DNA of 6,045 bases from an uncultured Alistipes sp. (GTDB lineage: Bacteria > Bacteroidota > Bacteroidia > Bacteroidales > Rikenellaceae): NCBI GenBank assembly GCA_947174295.1, contig CAMWIG010000130.1:1-6045 (forward strand). Reading direction: 5' to 3'. Positions 1 through 6,045 of the stretch are shown here, piece by piece. The notes beneath the pieces are model-generated. The model was not told where the DNA came from. It worked only from the letters and a program-made list of their open reading frames with translations, and did not search any database. Position 1 is the stretch's first letter; every line of letters starts with the position of its first letter. The position numbers were made by a program, and so were the translations under genes.

Positions 1-53
1 GGAGCAACTCCCCCACTTGAAAACATAATTAAGAACTAAAACAATACTGTAAT

Positions 54-1496
54 ATGAGATTCGACGAACTGGATTGGGACTACGACGTACTGGACGGCAT
101 CGACGCGATGAACTTCACGGAGATGACTCCCGTGCAGGAGGCCACAATCCCCCTGATACTCGAAGGCCGCGACCTGATAGGCTGTGCCCAGACCGGCACG
201 GGCAAAACGGCGGCCTATACGCTTCCGCTTCTGAACCGCATGATGGACGAGGGCAACCCCGACAATGTCGTGCGGGCGATAATAATGGTTCCAACGCGCG
301 AGCTCGCGATGCAAATCGACCAGCAGTTCCAGGGCTTCTCCTACTACCTGCCCATCTCGACTACGGTGGTATACGGCGGCGGCGCCGGCTCGGACTGGGA
401 GACGCAGAAGCGCGGTCTGAAAATGGGCGCCGACGTGGTAATCGCCACTCCGGGGCGTCTGCTATCGCACATAACCAACAGCGGCATAGACCTTTCGCAT
501 GTCGACTACTTCATTCTGGACGAGGCCGACCGCATGCTCGACATGGGTTTCTTCGACGACATAATGAAGGTCGTGGCCGAGATTCCCAAGCAGCGTCAGA
601 CCATAATGTTCTCGGCAACGCTGCCGCCCAAAATCCGCACTCTCGCCAAACAGATTCTGCGCGACCCCGCGGAGGTGAACATCGCCATCTCGAAGCCCAA
701 CGAGGCTATCGACCAGTCGGCCTACGTATGCTACGAGAATCAGAAGAGCGGCATCATCCGCTCGATATTCTCCGAGCCGCTCAACACCAAGGCCATAGTC
801 TTCTCGTCGTCGAAGCTGAAAGTCAAGGAGCTGGCCTATGCGTTCAAGCGCATGAAGCTCAATGCTGCGGCCATGCACTCCGACCTCGAACAGGAGCGCC
901 GCGAGGAGGTCATGCTCGACTTCAAGAACGGTAAAATCGACCTGCTGGTGGCCACCGACATCGTGGCCCGCGGAATCGACATCGAGGATATCGGACTGGT
1001 CATCAACTACGACGTGCCGCACGACCCCGAGGACTATATCCACCGCATCGGCCGCACGGCGCGTGCTGCGGCGACGGGCGCGGCCATAACGTTCGTCTGC
1101 GTCGAGGAGCAGGGCAAGTTCCACCGCATCGAGGAGTTCATCGAGCGCGAGATTCCGAAGCGCGAGCTGCCCGAGGGGCTGGGCGATGCTCCCGAATACC
1201 GCCCCTCCGCAAACTCGGGTCGCGGCAGTCGCGGAGGCCGTGGCGGCCGAAGCGGAAAGTCGGGCGGCTCGGGTCGTTCGGGCCGGTCGCGAGGTCGTGC
1301 CGACAAGCCGCGCGCCGAGGCTCAGAAACCCGCGGCATCCGCGGCTGCGACAGCTCCCGCGGAGAGTGCTGCCGCAGCTGCCAAACCTGCCGAGGAGGGT
1401 GCTAAAAAAGCGCGCCGCCGTCATCGCGGAGGCCGCCGTCACCGCCGCGGCGACAAAGCCGCAGCAGCGAACGATACTCAGAAAACGCAAGAATAA
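54..1496 (+). CDS. DEAD-box ATP-dependent RNA helicase (RhlE/DeaD-type) with RG-rich tail
   Basis: This is an ATP-dependent RNA helicase of superfamily 2, expected in the cytoplasm to remodel RNA structure in ribosome assembly, mRNA turnover or cold adaptation. The sequence shows every core motif in order: Q motif around F21 and TPVQ (25-28), Walker A AQTGTGKT (45-52), PTRELA (80-85), TPGR (132-135), DEAD (156-159), SAT (187-189), ATDIVARGID (300-309) and HRIGRTAR (330-337). The catalytic core ends near residue 380. About 100 residues of low-complexity tail follow: Gly/Arg/Ser-rich (about 385-415), then Ala/Pro-rich, then strongly basic Arg/His-rich (about 450-470). Such tails usually bind RNA nonspecifically. 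The start is the only ATG after an in-frame stop at 30-32, and the upstream sequence is A-rich, as is usual in Bacteroidetes. The family is certain; the paralogue (RhlE, DeaD or other) and its RNA targets cannot be told from sequence. Confidence 0.96.
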   Translation: MRFDELDWDYDVLDGIDAMNFTEMTPVQEATIPLILEGRDLIGCAQTGTGKTAAYTLPLLNRMMDEGNPDNVVRAIIMVPTRELAMQIDQQFQGFSYYLPISTTVVYGGGAGSDWETQKRGLKMGADVVIATPGRLLSHITNSGIDLSHVDYFILDEADRMLDMGFFDDIMKVVAEIPKQRQTIMFSATLPPKIRTLAKQILRDPAEVNIAISKPNEAIDQSAYVCYENQKSGIIRSIFSEPLNTKAIVFSSSKLKVKELAYAFKRMKLNAAAMHSDLEQERREEVMLDFKNGKIDLLVATDIVARGIDIEDIGLVINYDVPHDPEDYIHRIGRTARAAATGAAITFVCVEEQGKFHRIEEFIEREIPKRELPEGLGDAPEYRPSANSGRGSRGGRGGRSGKSGGSGRSGRSRGRADKPRAEAQKPAASAAATAPAESAAAAAKPAEEGAKKARRRHRGGRRHRRGDKAAAANDTQKTQE

Positions 1497-1519
1497 ACCA
1501 CACGCGCCCTAAAACCGCG

Positions 1520-2881
1520 ATGTCGAAAAAACGAATGCCGATGAAAAAGGTTGTCAGATTTTTTGCATTTCTTATCTCCTTTTGCTCAACGAGTTATGCG
1601 CAGGATGTCAGATTTTGCGAAAACGGCATGTCAGACCGCGCAAATTATTTCGACACCGATTCGTGGTTTTGTCAGACGATGTCGGAGACCGAAAACGTGT
1701 CGGAGCGACAGTTCGTCGTCACCGATTTCGGTGTCGTGTGCGACTCGACGAAAGTGCAGACCTCGGCATTGCAAGCGGTCATCGACCGGGCCGCCGAACA
1801 CGGCGGAACGGTGGTCGTTCCCGAGGGAACATTTCTCTCTGGCGCGCTCTTTTTCCGCCCCGGCACGCACCTGAAAATCGAGCCGGGCGGCCGATTGAAA
1901 GGCAGCGACGACATAGCCGATTTCCCGGTGGTCGACACTCGTATCGAGGGGCGGTCGGTGAGGTATTTCGCCGCGCTGGTGAATGCCGACCGTGCCGACG
2001 GATTCACAATCTCGGGCGGCGGCACCATCGACGGCAACGGCCTGCGCTACTGGCGGGCGTTCTGGCTGCGGCGCGAGGTGAACCCCGACTGCACCAACAT
2101 GGACGAGATGCGGCCGCGGCTGGTCTACATATCGAATTGCAGGGATGTTCGCATCGAAGGAGTCACGCTGTGCAATTCGCCCTTCTGGACTACGCACCTC
2201 TACCGTTCGGAGCGCGTGCGCATAGCCGGCTGCCGCATCCTGGCTCCGGCCGAGCCGGTCAAGGCGCCGAGTTCCGATGCCGTGGATGTCGATGCCTGCA
2301 CCGACGTGCATATAAAGAGCTGCTATCTGTCGGTCAACGACGACGCCATAGCGCTCAAAGGCGGCAAGGGGCCCGACGCTCCGGCCGATGCCTCGAACGG
2401 CGCGAACCGCAACGTGCTTATCGAGGACTGCACGTTCGGATACTGCCACAGCGCCCTCACGTGCGGCAGCGAGGCCATCCACTGCGACAATGTCGTCATG
2501 CGCCGCTGCACGGTCGACCGCGCCGACCGCGTGCTTTGGCTGAAAATGCGGCCCGACACGCCGCAGCTCTACGAAAACATAACTGTCGAGGATATTCGCG
2601 GCAATGCCCGCACGATGCTCTTCGTCCACCCGTGGACGCAGTTTTTCGACCTGAAAGGACACACCGAAATACCGATGTCCTACGCCTCGAACGTCACGCT
2701 GCGGCGCATCGACCTCGATTGCGGAGCGGCGTTCGATATCGTGCGCGCCGACGACCAGTATATTCTTTCCGATTTTACACTCGAAAGGCTCGCTCTGCGC
2801 ACGTCCGACGACTCGATGCCCGACGGCTGCATCCGCAACCTGCGCCGCACGGAGTGCTCCATAATCGAGACGGAGAGATAG
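1520..2881 (+). CDS. Secreted glycoside hydrolase family 28 (polygalacturonase-type) enzyme
   Basis: GH28 enzymes hydrolyse alpha-linked galacturonide bonds in pectin and rhamnogalacturonan. A Sec signal peptide is visible: a basic start, hydrophobic FFAFLISF (14-21), and a likely signal peptidase I site after S-Y-A (25-27). The phenylalanine before C22 argues against a lipobox, so a periplasmic or exported soluble protein is most likely. The body has the repeated short strand-turn pattern of a right-handed beta-helix, for example at 206-216, 230-240 and 261-271. Aligned to the GH28 active site, the catalytic aspartates are D253 (in SSD, where NTD is usual) and D274/D275 (NDD). H310 lies in CHS instead of GHG, and K342 in LWLK instead of RIK. 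All key acidic and basic side chains are therefore kept, in a divergent context that suggests an exo-acting or specialised subfamily. ATGs at 1535 and 1541 are alternative starts that would still give a complete signal peptide. The exact substrate is unknown. Confidence 0.9.
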   Translation: MSKKRMPMKKVVRFFAFLISFCSTSYAQDVRFCENGMSDRANYFDTDSWFCQTMSETENVSERQFVVTDFGVVCDSTKVQTSALQAVIDRAAEHGGTVVVPEGTFLSGALFFRPGTHLKIEPGGRLKGSDDIADFPVVDTRIEGRSVRYFAALVNADRADGFTISGGGTIDGNGLRYWRAFWLRREVNPDCTNMDEMRPRLVYISNCRDVRIEGVTLCNSPFWTTHLYRSERVRIAGCRILAPAEPVKAPSSDAVDVDACTDVHIKSCYLSVNDDAIALKGGKGPDAPADASNGANRNVLIEDCTFGYCHSALTCGSEAIHCDNVVMRRCTVDRADRVLWLKMRPDTPQLYENITVEDIRGNARTMLFVHPWTQFFDLKGHTEIPMSYASNVTLRRIDLDCGAAFDIVRADDQYILSDFTLERLALRTSDDSMPDGCIRNLRRTECSIIETER

Positions 2882-2901
2882 CCCCCTCGCGGCAGCACAC
2901 A

Positions 2902-2919
2902 GCGCGCAAGACGGCGCGC
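2902..2919. terminator. GC-only hairpin between convergent genes, possible bidirectional terminator
   Basis: GCGCGC (2902-2907) and GCGCGC (2914-2919) can pair as a 6-bp stem with a 6-nt loop, in the 45 bp between the GH28 stop (2881) and the maturase stop (2927). The position between two convergent genes fits a shared terminator. There is no T-run on either side, so it is not a canonical intrinsic terminator, and an alternating GC repeat can arise by chance in GC-rich DNA. Confidence 0.3.
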
Positions 2920-2926
2920 GGCGTTC

Positions 2927-4192
2927 CTACATCCATCCCATACGCATTCTCGCCCACGGCATGACCAGCGCTGCGGGTTTTCCCTCGCGCAACCGGTCGG
3001 CCATGTACTTCATGTAGGGGTCGGCGTGGCGGAAGAAGGCCTTGTATCCCTCGCACAGCGCGTTCATGCCCTCGTCGCCCTCGTCGCTCGTGGCGAAGCG
3101 GTGCTTGGGACACTCCCCGCGGCAGGCGAAGTACCATCGGCAGGCGCGGCAGGCCGCTGGTACGGAGTTGTGCTTGGCAGCGCCGAAGTCGGCCTGACGG
3201 CGCGATGCGAATGCTTCGACGAGCTCCGTAGAGGCTATGTTTCCCAGCCTGTACTCGGGATATACGAAGTGGTCGCAGGAGTATATGTCGCCGTTGTGCT
3301 CCACGACGAGCGAATCGCCGCACGAGTCGCAAAAGGCGCATAGCGCCGGTTTCATGCCCAGCCACTGCGCCAGCGAGACGTCGAACAGCTGCACGTAGTA
3401 CGACCCCACGTCGGCCACGACCCACTCGTCTAATATGTCGCACATGAAGTCGCCGAATCCCGCGGCCGACACCGACCACTCGGCGAGACGGCCGCCCTCG
3501 GTTCCCGGCGGCACGATATGAGGCCGACGCCCATCGCCGCCCCCTGCGACATGCTCAACGACGGGCATGAACTGCATGTAGCGGCTGCCGATTGATTTCA
3601 GGAAGCGGTAGACCTCGCGGCCGCGTCCTTCGCTCAGCCGGTTTACGGTCGACATGGTATTGAACTCCACGCCCGTGCGGCGCATCAGCTCCACGGCGCG
3701 CATCACGCGGTCGAAGGTCGGACGGCGCCCCTTGTCCATGCGGCAGCCGTCGTGAATCGAGGCCGGGCCGTCGATGGAGACTCCCACCAGAAAGCCGTTG
3801 TCGCGAAAGAAGTCGCACCACCGCTCGTCGACGAGCGTGGCATTGGTCTGAAACGAATTCTCGATGCGCCGCCCTCCGGCATACTTGCGCTGCAACTCCA
3901 CTGCCCGGCGGTAGAAGTCGAGCCCGGCGAGCATGGGCTCGCCGCCGTGCCAGACGAACGACACCGTGTCGACGCTGTTTCCCTCGATGTACTGCCGGAT
4001 GTAGCGTTCGAGCATCTCGTCGCTCATGCGGAGCTCGCGGCCGCCGTACAGCGACTCCTTGTCGAGGTAGTAGCAGTAGTCGCAGTCGAGGTTGCAGGCC
4101 GAGCCTACGGGCTTGACCATCGTGCCGAATGCCGTCGGGCGCTGGCGCTTGACTATTTCGTCGAAGTGCAGGTAGGGAGTTTTACGTGACAT
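2927..4192 (-). CDS. Anaerobic sulfatase-maturating enzyme (radical SAM/SPASM)
   Basis: This enzyme oxidises a Cys or Ser in the sulfatase C/S-x-P-x-R motif to formylglycine, using S-adenosylmethionine and three 4Fe-4S clusters, and so activates sulfatases without oxygen. Numbering from the ATG at 4192 (421 aa), the radical SAM cluster motif is C33-x3-C37-x2-C40, followed by WHGGEP at 81-86. The C-terminal SPASM region carries eight cysteines, C285, C291, C306, C348, C351, C357, C361 and C380. Their spacing matches the auxiliary-cluster ligands of the Clostridium perfringens enzyme almost residue for residue. D307, right after C306, corresponds to the proposed catalytic base. The frame extends two codons upstream to a TTG at 4198, but the ATG is the more likely start. 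The Bacteroides thetaiotaomicron counterpart is known as ChuR/anSMEbt. No sulfatase is encoded in this window, so substrates must lie elsewhere. The intact ligand set supports a functional enzyme; action on a non-sulfatase peptide is less likely but not excluded. Confidence 0.92.
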   Translation of the reverse strand: MSRKTPYLHFDEIVKRQRPTAFGTMVKPVGSACNLDCDYCYYLDKESLYGGRELRMSDEMLERYIRQYIEGNSVDTVSFVWHGGEPMLAGLDFYRRAVELQRKYAGGRRIENSFQTNATLVDERWCDFFRDNGFLVGVSIDGPASIHDGCRMDKGRRPTFDRVMRAVELMRRTGVEFNTMSTVNRLSEGRGREVYRFLKSIGSRYMQFMPVVEHVAGGGDGRRPHIVPPGTEGGRLAEWSVSAAGFGDFMCDILDEWVVADVGSYYVQLFDVSLAQWLGMKPALCAFCDSCGDSLVVEHNGDIYSCDHFVYPEYRLGNIASTELVEAFASRRQADFGAAKHNSVPAACRACRWYFACRGECPKHRFATSDEGDEGMNALCEGYKAFFRHADPYMKYMADRLREGKPAALVMPWARMRMGWM

Positions 4193-4195
4193 GGA

Positions 4196-4203
4196 CAAAT
4201 GTA
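4196..4203 (-). promoter_or_regulatory. Possible -7 promoter element before the maturase gene
   Basis: Read on the minus strand, this is TACATTTG, an exact match to the Bacteroidetes -7 consensus TAnnTTTG, ending 3 nt before the maturase ATG. Transcription from it would begin at or next to the start codon and give a nearly leaderless mRNA. No TTTG -33 element is seen at the usual spacing, where the DNA is the GC-rich terminator stem. The gene needs some start signal downstream of that terminator, but this particular match may be chance. Confidence 0.3.
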
Positions 4204-4214
4204 TCTACTCATGG

Positions 4215-4249
4215 AAAAATTCCGGCCGCGGCGCATCTCCGCAGTCCGG
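4215..4249 (-). terminator. Intrinsic terminator after the GNAT gene
   Basis: On the minus strand, CCGG (4249-4246), a bulged A (4245) and CTGCGG (4244-4239) pair with CCGCGG (4231-4226) and CCGG (4225-4222). This gives a 10-bp stem with one T-G wobble, one bulge and a 7-nt loop (4238-4232). The stem is followed by AATTTTT, reading from 4221 to 4215. Stem, loop and T-tract are those of a Rho-independent terminator. It starts 3 nt after the GNAT stop codon and ends 22 nt before the maturase ATG, so it closes the ROK-GNAT unit and separates the maturase from it. Confidence 0.8.
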
Positions 4250-4252
4250 CGG

Positions 4253-4768
4253 TCACAGAATCTTCTGAAACTCTATCTCGTCGCACCAGCCGTCGGGCGT
4301 CGAGAGCCAGTCGCGGCGGCGGCCCGACTCGACGAATCCCGCACGGCGGAACAGCGCGAGACTCGCAGCATTGCCGGCACCCACGCCGCACCACAGCTGA
4401 TGCAGGCGCAGCGTGTCGCGGGCGTAGCTCTCCAACAGAGCGAGGGCCTCCGAAGCGTATCCTTTGCGGCGGTCTTCGGCGGCATATATCGCGATTCCGA
4501 CCCCGGCGCGCAGATGCAGCGGGTCGAACTCGAAAAGGTCGACGGCGCCGACAGTCCGCCCTTCGGCGGTCTCGATCATCAGACGCATCTGCCGCTCGGC
4601 CCAGATGTCGCAGCCGCGCTCGATGAAACGCCCGATGACATAGCGCGAGAATGGCGCGACAGTGCCGCTGACGGGCCACAGCGCAGGGTCGTTCTCCCAC
4701 GCGTAGATAAGCTCGGCATCGCCGGGCTCGACGGCCCGCAGACGACATGACGACCCGCTCGGACGCAT
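4253..4768 (-). CDS. GNAT-family N-acetyltransferase (RimL/SpeG-like)
   Basis: This is a cytoplasmic acetyltransferase that transfers an acetyl group from acetyl-CoA to an amine; the acceptor is unknown. The 171-residue length is normal for a single-domain GNAT. The N-terminal LRAVEPGDAELIYAWEND (10-27) is typical of the Acetyltransf_3 (RimJ/RimL/SpeG) branch. The central strand AGVGIAIY (88-95) is followed by the acetyl-CoA pyrophosphate-binding loop RRKGYA (100-105, Q/R-x-x-G-x-A type) and its helix. AGNAASLALFRRAGF (131-145) is the usual late motif, with an Asn and the residues 'LFRRAGF' before the last strands. The ATG lies 4 nt after the ROK stop codon, which points to co-transcription and probable translational coupling. 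Candidate substrates include polyamines, ribosomal protein N-termini, amino sugars and small amines. The pairing with a sugar-type regulator hints at metabolite acetylation, but that is only inference. Confidence 0.88.
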   Translation of the reverse strand: MRPSGSSCRLRAVEPGDAELIYAWENDPALWPVSGTVAPFSRYVIGRFIERGCDIWAERQMRLMIETAEGRTVGAVDLFEFDPLHLRAGVGIAIYAAEDRRKGYASEALALLESYARDTLRLHQLWCGVGAGNAASLALFRRAGFVESGRRRDWLSTPDGWCDEIEFQKIL

Positions 4769-4772
4769 GGGC

Positions 4773-6002
4773 TTACAGACCTATTATCTTGTTGCGGATG
4801 AGCATGGCCGCACCCCATGCGCTGGCGCTCTCGTTCATCTTCGAAAGACGGAACTTCGTGTCCTTGTAGACGAGATTGAGCGAGTATTTGTTCGTCGCCG
4901 ATTTCAGCGGCAGCATGACATAGTCGCCGGCTGCGGCGAGGTTGCCGCCCACGATGACCGTCTCGGGGTTGAACGTATTGATGAGGAACGCCACGGCACG
5001 GCCGACCTTTTCGCCCGCCTCCTCGATAAGCTCGATGGAGAGGTTGTCGTCGTTCTTGGCGGCGGAGATGATGTCGTCGATGTGAATCGACTCCCCGCGG
5101 TCGAACTTGTCGCGCAGGATGGAGTTGACGCCCGAGCGGAGTTTGTCGATCATCTTCTCCTCGATGGCGACGCCCGAAACTTCGGTTTCGAGACATCCCT
5201 TCTTGCCGCACGAACATATTATCTCGTTGTCGAAGAATGGTATGTGGCCGAACTCTCCGGCGAAACCGCTCTTGCCGTAGTATAGCTTGCCGTCGTTGAC
5301 GATGCCGATAGCCACGCCGCGGCCCAGGTGAAGGTAGAGCACGTTGCTCTCGTCCTTGGATTTGCCGCACGAGTATTCGGCGTAGCAGCGTGCGCGTGTG
5401 TCGTTCTCCAACAGCACGCGTATGCCCGTGCGGCGGGCGAAGATGTCGCACAGCGACTCCTCGCTCGACGTGAAGTATTTGTAGCTGCGGCCCGTCTCGG
5501 GATTCACGCGGCCGGCGATGCAGACGCCCATGCCGAGAATCTTTCCGCGGTCGATGCCGCAGCCGGCTATGAAACGCTCGATGTTGGAGCATATCTTTTC
5601 CAGACACTGCGGGCGGTCCTGCAACTCGAAGTCGGTGTCGGTCTGTTCGAGGACGATGTTGTTCTGCAAGTCGGTGATGACGTAGCCCATGAAGTCGCGG
5701 CCCACGTTCACGCCGGCGAAGTATATCGCCGAATTGGCCAGACCGAAGATGTTGGGGCGGCGCCCGCCCGGGGTCTCGACCTTGCCCAAATCGTTGACTA
5801 TGTTTTCATCGACGAGCTCCTGAACGAGCTTCGTCATGGTAGGTACGCTGATGTGCAACTCCTTCGTCAGCTCCGAAAGCGTGCATTCGCCGTTGACGGC
5901 CATGTATGCGATGATGTTGCGCTTCAAGAGGCTGTTTTTGTGAGAAATGCCCTTCAAAGTCTCGGTTGCGTCGCTATAAAAGAATTCCGTAAGAGATGCC
6001 AT
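4773..6002 (-). CDS. ROK-family transcriptional regulator (NagC/Mlc/XylR-like)
   Basis: ROK regulators are DNA-binding repressors that sense a sugar or sugar phosphate through a sugar-kinase-like domain. Numbering from the ATG at 6002 (409 aa), residues about 24-75 form a MarR-like winged helix-turn-helix (recognition region around SVPTMTKLVQELV, 52-64). TPGGRRP (77-83) is the usual link into the kinase fold. The sugar-binding and zinc region is complete: END (199-201), GEFGH (249-253), and C263-x-C265-G-x2-G-C270-L-E. H253 and the three cysteines should bind zinc. The phosphate loop normally seen as D-x-G-x-T reads NVGRD (99-103), so phosphotransfer is doubtful and a purely regulatory role is likely. 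The frame continues two codons upstream to a TTG at 6008, but the ATG is preferred. GNAT is 4 nt downstream and is a probable target through the shared transcript. The inducer is unknown. Confidence 0.93.
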   Translation of the reverse strand: MASLTEFFYSDATETLKGISHKNSLLKRNIIAYMAVNGECTLSELTKELHISVPTMTKLVQELVDENIVNDLGKVETPGGRRPNIFGLANSAIYFAGVNVGRDFMGYVITDLQNNIVLEQTDTDFELQDRPQCLEKICSNIERFIAGCGIDRGKILGMGVCIAGRVNPETGRSYKYFTSSEESLCDIFARRTGIRVLLENDTRARCYAEYSCGKSKDESNVLYLHLGRGVAIGIVNDGKLYYGKSGFAGEFGHIPFFDNEIICSCGKKGCLETEVSGVAIEEKMIDKLRSGVNSILRDKFDRGESIHIDDIISAAKNDDNLSIELIEEAGEKVGRAVAFLINTFNPETVIVGGNLAAAGDYVMLPLKSATNKYSLNLVYKDTKFRLSKMNESASAWGAAMLIRNKIIGL

Positions 6003-6021
6003 TGTCAAACTATTTTTGAAA

Positions 6022-6035
6022 ATATTTGCAAATAT
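6022..6035. promoter_or_regulatory. Perfect 14-bp palindrome upstream of the ROK gene, candidate operator
   Basis: ATATTTGCAAATAT is a perfect inverted repeat centred between 6028 and 6029, 20 bp before the ROK ATG. It covers most of the -7-like element. An imperfect palindrome with 5-bp arms, ATTTT-TG-AAAAT (6012-6023), lies next to it. A dimeric winged-helix repressor binding here would block its own promoter. The region is A+T-rich, so some palindromes are expected by chance. Confidence 0.4.
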
Positions 6036-6036
6036 A
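6029..6036 (-). promoter_or_regulatory. -7 promoter element for the ROK-GNAT unit
   Basis: The minus strand reads TATATTTG, an exact match to the Bacteroidetes primary-sigma -7 consensus TAnnTTTG. It lies 26 nt before the preferred ATG at 6002, giving an expected transcript start near 6023-6025 and a leader of about 20 nt. The partner -33 TTTG box would fall at roughly 6055-6060, beyond the window, so only half of the promoter can be judged. Confidence 0.55.
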
Positions 6037-6045
6037 ATATAAATA

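Noticed and set aside
1..53. Possible hairpin GGAG-CAA-CTCC at the left edge and a leader element before the helicase
   Set aside because: The stem is only 4 bp, the window cuts it off, and no T-run or -7 box follows. The 53 bp is simply an A-rich leader as far as can be seen.
462..1490. Long open frame of 342 codons antisense to the helicase gene
   Set aside because: It lies wholly inside a gene with clear DEAD-box motifs, and its predicted protein is low-complexity with no recognisable motif. Long antisense frames are expected in GC-rich coding DNA.
1582..2964. Long open frames overlapping the GH28 gene on both strands (up to 460 codons)
   Set aside because: The products are rich in Arg, His and Ala and lack domain signatures, while the GH28 frame has a signal peptide and catalytic residues. 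These are composition shadows.
1520..4192. A polysaccharide utilization locus built on the GH28 and maturase genes
   Set aside because: The two genes are convergent, and no SusC/SusD pair, sulfatase, transporter or hybrid two-component regulator is present. The adjacency alone does not support a locus.
4193..4198. TTG start codon for the maturase at 4198
   Set aside because: An ATG follows two codons later at 4192, and the TTG overlaps a candidate promoter box. The extra residues add nothing conserved.
4579..5607. 342-codon open frame on the minus strand within the ROK and GNAT genes
   Set aside because: It is frame-shifted against two well-supported genes and its product is an Arg/His-rich shadow with no motif.
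6003..6008. TTG start codon for the ROK regulator at 6008
   Set aside because: An ATG is available two codons later at 6002 and the extension carries no family feature.

Overview
The window holds five protein-coding genes on GC-rich DNA with short A+T-rich control regions. It reads as chromosomal DNA of a gut-type Bacteroidales, and an Alistipes/Rikenellaceae-like genome is my best guess. Three things point there: the protein families (a GH28 enzyme of the type found in glycan-degrading Bacteroidetes, an anaerobic sulfatase maturase, and a winged-helix ROK regulator), the A-rich leaders without clear Shine-Dalgarno sites, and sequences matching the Bacteroidetes -7 element TAnnTTTG. The high GC and frequent ATA codons suggest Alistipes more than Bacteroides. 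The assignment is inference; no marker gene is present.

Layout. The left half is plus strand. A DEAD-box RNA helicase (54-1496) has all core motifs and an Arg/Gly- and Ala-rich disordered tail. A secreted GH28 (polygalacturonase-type) enzyme follows 23 bp later (1520-2881). The right half is minus strand and converges on the GH28 gene. Read in transcription order it holds a ROK-family regulator (6002-4773), a GNAT acetyltransferase 4 nt behind it (4768-4253), a strong intrinsic terminator (4249-4215), and an anaerobic sulfatase-maturating radical SAM enzyme (4192-2927). The 45 bp between the convergent GH28 and maturase stops hold a GC-only hairpin.

How the genes relate. ROK and GNAT very probably form one transcription unit. 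It starts from a -7-like element in the A+T-rich region at the right edge and ends at the terminator after GNAT. A perfect 14-bp palindrome overlaps that -7 element and is a candidate autoregulatory operator. The maturase lies just beyond the terminator and therefore probably has its own start signal; a TACATTTG box lies 3 nt before its ATG. No sulfatase gene is in the window, so the maturase presumably acts on sulfatases encoded elsewhere. The GH28 enzyme is secreted and likely acts on pectic galacturonides, but no SusC/SusD pair or other glycan-utilization gene is visible here.

I see no RNA gene, mobile element, CRISPR array, phage gene or defence gene, and nothing I can honestly call a new biological system. 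The points most worth a second look are regulatory: the palindrome over the ROK promoter, and the tightly packed terminator/start junction before the maturase.
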